Shown here one piece after another: positions 63,006-64,000 of a stretch of 64,000 nt of DNA. The stretch lies in NCBI GenBank assembly GCA_023053685.1, contig JALIGW010000001.1:75047740-75111739 (forward strand), read 5' to 3'. The translations under genes were made by a program, and so were the position numbers. Origin of the DNA: Diadophis punctatus similis (taxonomy: Eukaryota > Chordata > Lepidosauria > Squamata > Dipsadidae). The notes under the pieces are model-generated. The model saw nothing but the letters and a program-made list of their open reading frames with translations. It was not told where the DNA came from and did not search any database. Position 1 is the first letter of the stretch, and each line of letters opens with the position of its first letter.

Positions 63006-63292
63006 TTTCCTGCCTAAGCAGGGGGTTGGACTAGAAGACCTCCAAGGTCCCTTCCAACTCTGTTATTCTATTCTATTCTATTCTATTCTATTCTATTCTA
63101 TTCTATTCTATTCTATTCTATTCTATTCTATTCTATTCTATTCTATTCTATTCTATTTACTGTACTCTACTCTACTCTACTCTACTCTACTCTACTCTAC
63201 TCTACTCTACTCTACTCTACTCTACTCTACTCTACTCTACTCTACTCTACTCTACTCTACTCTACTCTACTCTACTCTACTCTACTCTCCTT
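63006..63292. repeat. CR1-like tail, (ATTCT)n and (TCTAC)n arrays
   Basis: GGGGGTTGGACTAGAAGACC...CCAACTCTGTT is followed by about 19 ATTCT units to 63156, then about 25 TCTAC/CTCTA units to 63292. The switch is abrupt at TTTACTGTACTC. Confidence 0.93.
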
Positions 63293-64000
63293 TCTTTCCA
63301 CATGTGCACAATTTGGGAGGGAGAGAAAGTGAAATGTCTACAACCTTGGCATGGCCTTATGAGAAATTTGTTTTGGCATCTTTTTTCCTCTTAACATTTT
63401 GTTTAAGCATGTACCTATTTTTGAATTTATGACTCTTAACTCTGGTTACCAGAATCAATGTCTGTCTGTCTGTTTAGCTATCTAGCTACCATTAATATTC
63501 TGACACTCTCCTGTTACATTGAGATTGTAGCCTCTAGAATTTGTTTCCTGTATGGAGTTCCAAAATTTTGGGTAGGTGTCAAATTAAGAAGAATGGCCCT
63601 AGCCTCTTCCTTGTTAACGATCAACTCTTTGTTTTCAGGTCAAATTCGCTTTTTCCCGTTTTTTAAAAAGTCAATTTAATTTCTCATTCTAATGATTGGA
63701 CAAACAGTTCCCTTATTGCTGAGGAATGAGCTTTTGACACTAGCAGTATTTGAGTTATTTCCCGTGGTTGCTTGGTAACATGCTGATTTAGCCAGCATAT
63801 CACTCCTTGCTTAGTGTTCTGAGAAATTACTCTTCATGTGAACTGAATTCCAGAAAACATTGGGGTGGACCTACAGCACACTAGTGGAGCTTTGTTCCCT
63901 CTGAAATTAATGAGTTGTAAGCCAAGACTAACTCATCTCCTTGAACTCTGGATCCAATCTTACAACTTTCTGCTGTTGCTGAACAAAACTACGGTAGATG

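Larger units (their letters stand above)
61300..64000 (+). other. PCNX2 intron 13 (partial)
   Basis: Runs to the window edge. It contains a MITE at 62571-62997 inside a CR1-like tail and a 230-bp microsatellite. Nothing recognisable in 61300-62530 or 63300-64000. Confidence 0.75.

Overview
The window is nuclear DNA of a squamate reptile, probably a snake. That reading rests on the repeats: a Sauria-type SINE with a 16-bp target-site duplication (TSD), LINE 3' ends running into (ATTCT)n arrays, a SPIN hAT transposon, Penelope and L1 remnants, GATA arrays, and many short hAT and Tc1/mariner-type MITEs. The species cannot be read from the sequence.

Two protein-coding genes lie head to head. On the minus strand are the first two coding exons of MAP3K21 (MLK4, a mixed-lineage kinase): exon 1 at 24253-25057 (SH3 domain and kinase N-lobe through the HRD motif) and exon 2 at 1897-2077 (DFG and activation loop), separated by a 22-kb intron. 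The rest of the gene lies beyond the left edge. On the plus strand are the first thirteen coding exons of PCNX2 (pecanex-like 2), from 34054 to 61299, encoding about 938 residues in continuous frame. Intron 13 runs off the right edge. Eleven PCNX2 exon junctions have ordinary GT..AG sites. Two are awkward: the exon 3 donor and the exon 9 donor with the exon 10 acceptor. The MAP3K21-PCNX2 pair matches the human 1q42 neighbourhood. The paralogous pair MAP3K9-PCNX1 (human 14q24) was considered and rejected on residue matches.

Layout: 1-1896 is MAP3K21 intron 2; 2078-24252 is intron 1, full of MITEs; 25058-34053 is the intergenic region, with a CpG island near 25.8-26.3 kb on the MAP3K21 side and a GC-rich PCNX2 leader with a uORF at 33931-34020; 34054-64000 is PCNX2. 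I recognise no tRNA, rRNA or other RNA gene.

The striking content is the DNA-transposon landscape. Ten copies of one hAT MITE (TIR CAGTGATGGCGAACC), and single copies of several other hAT families including SPIN, all have 8-bp TSDs with TA at positions 4-5. Two different MITEs sit side by side at 51.57-52.18 kb, sharing the same 8-mer three times. Interiors are shared between unrelated MITE families: the SPIN copy carries the end of another hAT family, and a mariner-type MITE carries half of a palindromic one. A 1.6-kb hAT in PCNX2 intron 5 contains a roughly 590-bp CpG-rich inverted repeat with an exon-like start codon and splice donor. A solo LTR with a 5-bp TSD sits inside a mariner MITE.

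Gene identities are secure at family level. Repeat family names come from memory of consensus sequences and are tentative unless TSDs and TIRs are quoted.
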